Positions 61,333 to 64,000 of a DNA stretch of 64,000 nucleotides are shown here, piece after piece. Source of the stretch: Isoetes taiwanensis. Taxonomy: Eukaryota; Streptophyta; Lycopodiopsida; Isoetales; Isoetaceae. How positions within the stretch are numbered: position 1 is the stretch's first letter; every line of letters begins with the position of its first letter. The translations under genes were made by a program, and so were the position numbers. Below the pieces are notes generated by a model. The model was not told where the DNA came from, ran no database searches, and saw only the letters and a list, made by a program, of their open reading frames with translations. Where the stretch lies: contig JAJEKV010000019.1 in the NCBI GenBank assembly GCA_021234155.1, positions 2,401,999 to 2,465,998 of the forward strand, given 5' to 3'.

Positions 61333-61414
61333 ATTTAGAACTTTAGGGTTAGGTCGAGCATATTCAACCTTAAATTTAGAACTTTAGGGTTATGTCGAGC
61401 ATATTCAGAGGAAA
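61333..61414. repeat. Tandem duplication, 41 bp x 2, containing telobox
   Basis: Units start at 61333 and 61374 with ATTTAGAACTTTAGGGTTA and run into GTCGAGCATATTCA. The duplicated motif AACTTTAGGGTT is like the leader element at 59.19 kb. Confidence 0.9.
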
Positions 61415-61419
61415 ATACA

Positions 61420-64000
61420 TGGATAGGTCTCCAAATGAAAGGCAACATGTTTTTGACAAATGTCAGCATGAAAATACGAATCTTACCTTTCCACATAATG
61501 TTTCTTAGAGCCAATAAATATCAATGTTAAAGCCATTTTCCTCCCAGTGGTACCCAGACATTTTCCTCCCAGTGGTACCTTTGCGTTACAAGTTATAACC
61601 ATGGTCATGGTCCATGGCATTTTCTGATGACCTTTCCAACAATTTATCAGGAGTAAAACATGCCCCCTTAATGTTAGGCCATGGTTAAATGAAAAATAAA
61701 GGATGCCCCCAGATATATAACCAGATATGTAGACAGATTAAATCACATGTAATACCACTTGGGCATCACCTTCACTTTGACAGATGTTGGCCCAATACAC
61801 TATATCTTTTAAGGTTAAGGTTAAACCCATGCATGGGCACCACGCTACAGGCATATGTAAGCATCACACGTATGTGATTAGTAATGCCTAAATATAATAT
61901 GGCAGAAGTTTGACAATTTTGCCACTCGGCCATATCTGATATTTGCATTTTTGTGCTTTAGATCCAAGCAATGCCTTACTTGTCATTTGGCTCTCCTTAA
62001 AATTTGAAGGGGTCCACAACAAAATTCCATACCATGTAATAGATCCACGTTTGAAATTAAATGCCTATGCTGGTTATCTTTCTTGTGTGGCCATTTCTCT
62101 CATGGTCCAGGCTATATGATAATACATATCGATGATACAAAAATATTGCCTGATCAAGGTGACTCAGATATCCTATTCAGAGCCAAACGAACCTTCAACT
62201 TCTTGGCAGTTAGATGGCAAAAGAAGAGCTATGCTATTAGCACTATGCCATTCAGTGGACTTGCAGCACTTGTACGCCATTAGCAATGCCAAAATAAGGC
62301 AAAATTTTGCAAATTTTGCCATTTGGCCATTCCTGATAGTTGCCATTTGGCCTTGAAGTCTAATCAATACCATATTTGTCACACGGCAAAAGAAAGCTAA
62401 ACAGTATCCTTTGAATATATATTTATATTTATAGATATATATCTAAACATATATAAAGCATTCTTATTTTTTTTCCGTCCGCCTCAAAAAAAATGTATTT
62501 TCTCCCGTCGTCAATAAAAGCGTTTAATGTTTTTTAAATCCACCGCCATGTGTTCTTCGATTGTATCGAGAAAAAATCTAAGGGCTTTCTTTGGTCTTTC
62601 TTTTGCTTCAATCGCTTTTGCCTCAAATATCATTCTCGCATCGATGCGTGCATGCATAGAATTGGCATTTCATATAACTGAATTTTTGAAGTATCCTTTA
62701 TGTTAGGGTTTTGCCATTTTCTCCGTTTTCTTACGCAAGATCTTGATTGGTTCGTTTTTTGTGTGTGTTATGATTTCTGATCAAGCAACTTTGAATTTGC
62801 GGAGCGCCCCAGGTTTGATGGATTTCTTGCTGTGGTAACAAAAAGCTTGATGCCAGTAATCGTTTTGTGCCTTTTTTACAGATTTAAGAATGCTTATGTC
62901 ATTAGATCTCTCTTATTTTCGATTTGATTACTACATTCTAGAGAGTTAACCTTATTGTAGCCGACAGGGTCTAGGTAGCTTGATGGAAGCACAAGTAAAT
63001 CAAGAAGTTACCTTCTTATTTTCTCATCTTCTTGATTAGCGGAGGGTTTGTGCTAGCATTTGGAGTCTGTTGTGCCATCATTATGTTGTTTCCAGGACGT
63101 CTATAGTCAGGAAGATTCATCCCTACTAGGCAATTAAAAATATGAGGCCCATTTCTTGATGATTTGTGATACTCTCGTTGCTTGCTCTATTCCATTTATT
63201 TTTTTCTAGTTTTATAGAAATTTATTAGTAATGTTTGTTTATGATATGCAGGCATGGTGGTTGAAATGATTTATCAATAATATGGGAAGAATGGCAGAAG
63301 CATTGTAGGGAGAATAATGTATAGTTTCTTTATATATCGCTGAAGTAAAAAGAAAAGGAAGTGTTTATTCCATATGTGAATCTGGCTGACTCCCATTAGG
63401 TTGTTTCTATGAACCGCTTAAAAATATATATTTGGAAAACATGCTACGATCGGGAGTTTCTGCGCGATACTGAACGAATCGAAGCTCTTCATGGACAAGA
63501 TAAGTATTTCCGCAGTTTGTCTAGGAAGAAAAATGTAATGCTTTATCTTTACCAAAAGACAGAGGTCCAATACGCTAGCCTCTCTAAAAAGCAGTTCATT
63601 GATAGAAACTGTTTTAGCTGCTTATACATGTTATGCACTCTAAGCTGTACCATTGATATGCTATGCGAAAGCTTTTGTCTTTGATACAAGCAATCAACAA
63701 CTACCAAAATTAGGTCAACCACAAACAAATGCATCCTACATAGAAGCTGGGTTTAAGAGGCAATTATAAATTTCATGAAGAAAGTATTCACACATGTGTG
63801 AACAATTTTCACTTCATAAATTCTGAAAGATTTCTGGGAGTTATGTAACAATTTTGTGCAACTGCTGAAGGTCATGTGTGACCTGGTTTGCTTGCTTATA
63901 ATTCTGCATTTCTGGTATGCCTAGCATGCATACCAGGCATGAAAAGTGTTAGCTGCAAGAATCAAATCGTTATTCCAGGACTTTGGGCGATGTGCCCAAG
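61420..64000. other. No supported gene
   Basis: Contains a 26-bp tandem (ATTTTCCTCCCAGTGGTACC, about 61536-61580) and a TA-rich palindrome-like run at 62415-62455. A TTAGGGTTTT telobox sits near 62704, which might mark a plus-strand promoter. The plus-strand frame at 63409-63684 has no recognised motif. Confidence 0.3.

Overview
The window reads as nuclear DNA of a land plant with a large, repeat-rich genome. The evidence is GT-AG introns, telobox motifs (AAACCCTAA type) near candidate gene starts, a plant-type actin-related protein 4 (ARP4) C-terminus, HSP70 and UDP-glucuronate 4-epimerase fragments, and abundant small AT-ended elements. The species cannot be told from the sequence; a non-flowering plant is only a guess. 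No operon, rRNA, CRISPR or prokaryotic gene structure was seen.

Layout. 1-670: duplicated, damaged piece of the ARP4 3' end. 0.7-8.1 kb: non-coding DNA with tandem duplications, a tRNA-like repeat pair, a GAATCT-type minisatellite and a hairpin element. 8.15-8.8 kb: minus-strand exons. 10.12-10.51 kb: minus-strand HSP70 N-terminal fragment with a damaged frame. 10.9-11.6 kb: head-to-head pair of small elements. 12.9 kb: P-loop exon. 13.6-14.2 kb: intact last four exons of ARP4. 14.6-15.4 kb: 3' exons of an unrecognised gene. 17.3-18.7, 22.2-22.6 and 31.0-31.7 kb: related AT-ended elements, two carrying similar coding-like cargo. 25.2-26.4 kb: exons ending in an FG-nucleoporin-like tail. 32.3 kb: UDP-glucuronate 4-epimerase fragment. 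33-35.3 kb: isolated plus-strand exons. 37.7-43.7 kb: a large inverted repeat of minisatellite-bearing elements. 45.6-49.7 kb: exons of unrecognised minus-strand gene(s). 50.6-53.2 kb: a CG-rich stretch with damaged minus-strand frames. 53.2-57.3 kb: three more elements in tandem and a (TA)n tract. 58.4-59.2 kb: the start of a minus-strand gene. 59.2-64 kb: mostly non-coding, with a few exon-like pieces.

Two things stand out. First, a composite repeat family has a conserved head rich in CATGCA motifs and a 1.0-1.2 kb minisatellite tail, and its copies are arranged head-to-head and head-to-tail around (TA)n palindromes. Second, several damaged genes (ARP4 copy 1, HSP70, epimerase) differ from the expected sequence mainly at CTG/CAG sites, which tend to read as CG, CCG or CGG. 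This looks more like systematic base-calling error at modified cytosines than ordinary pseudogene decay. If so, some apparent pseudogenes here are intact in the organism.

The genes share no visible pathway. They are scattered exons of unrelated housekeeping genes with long introns or broken copies. Multi-exon models are given only where frames and splice sites could be followed by eye.
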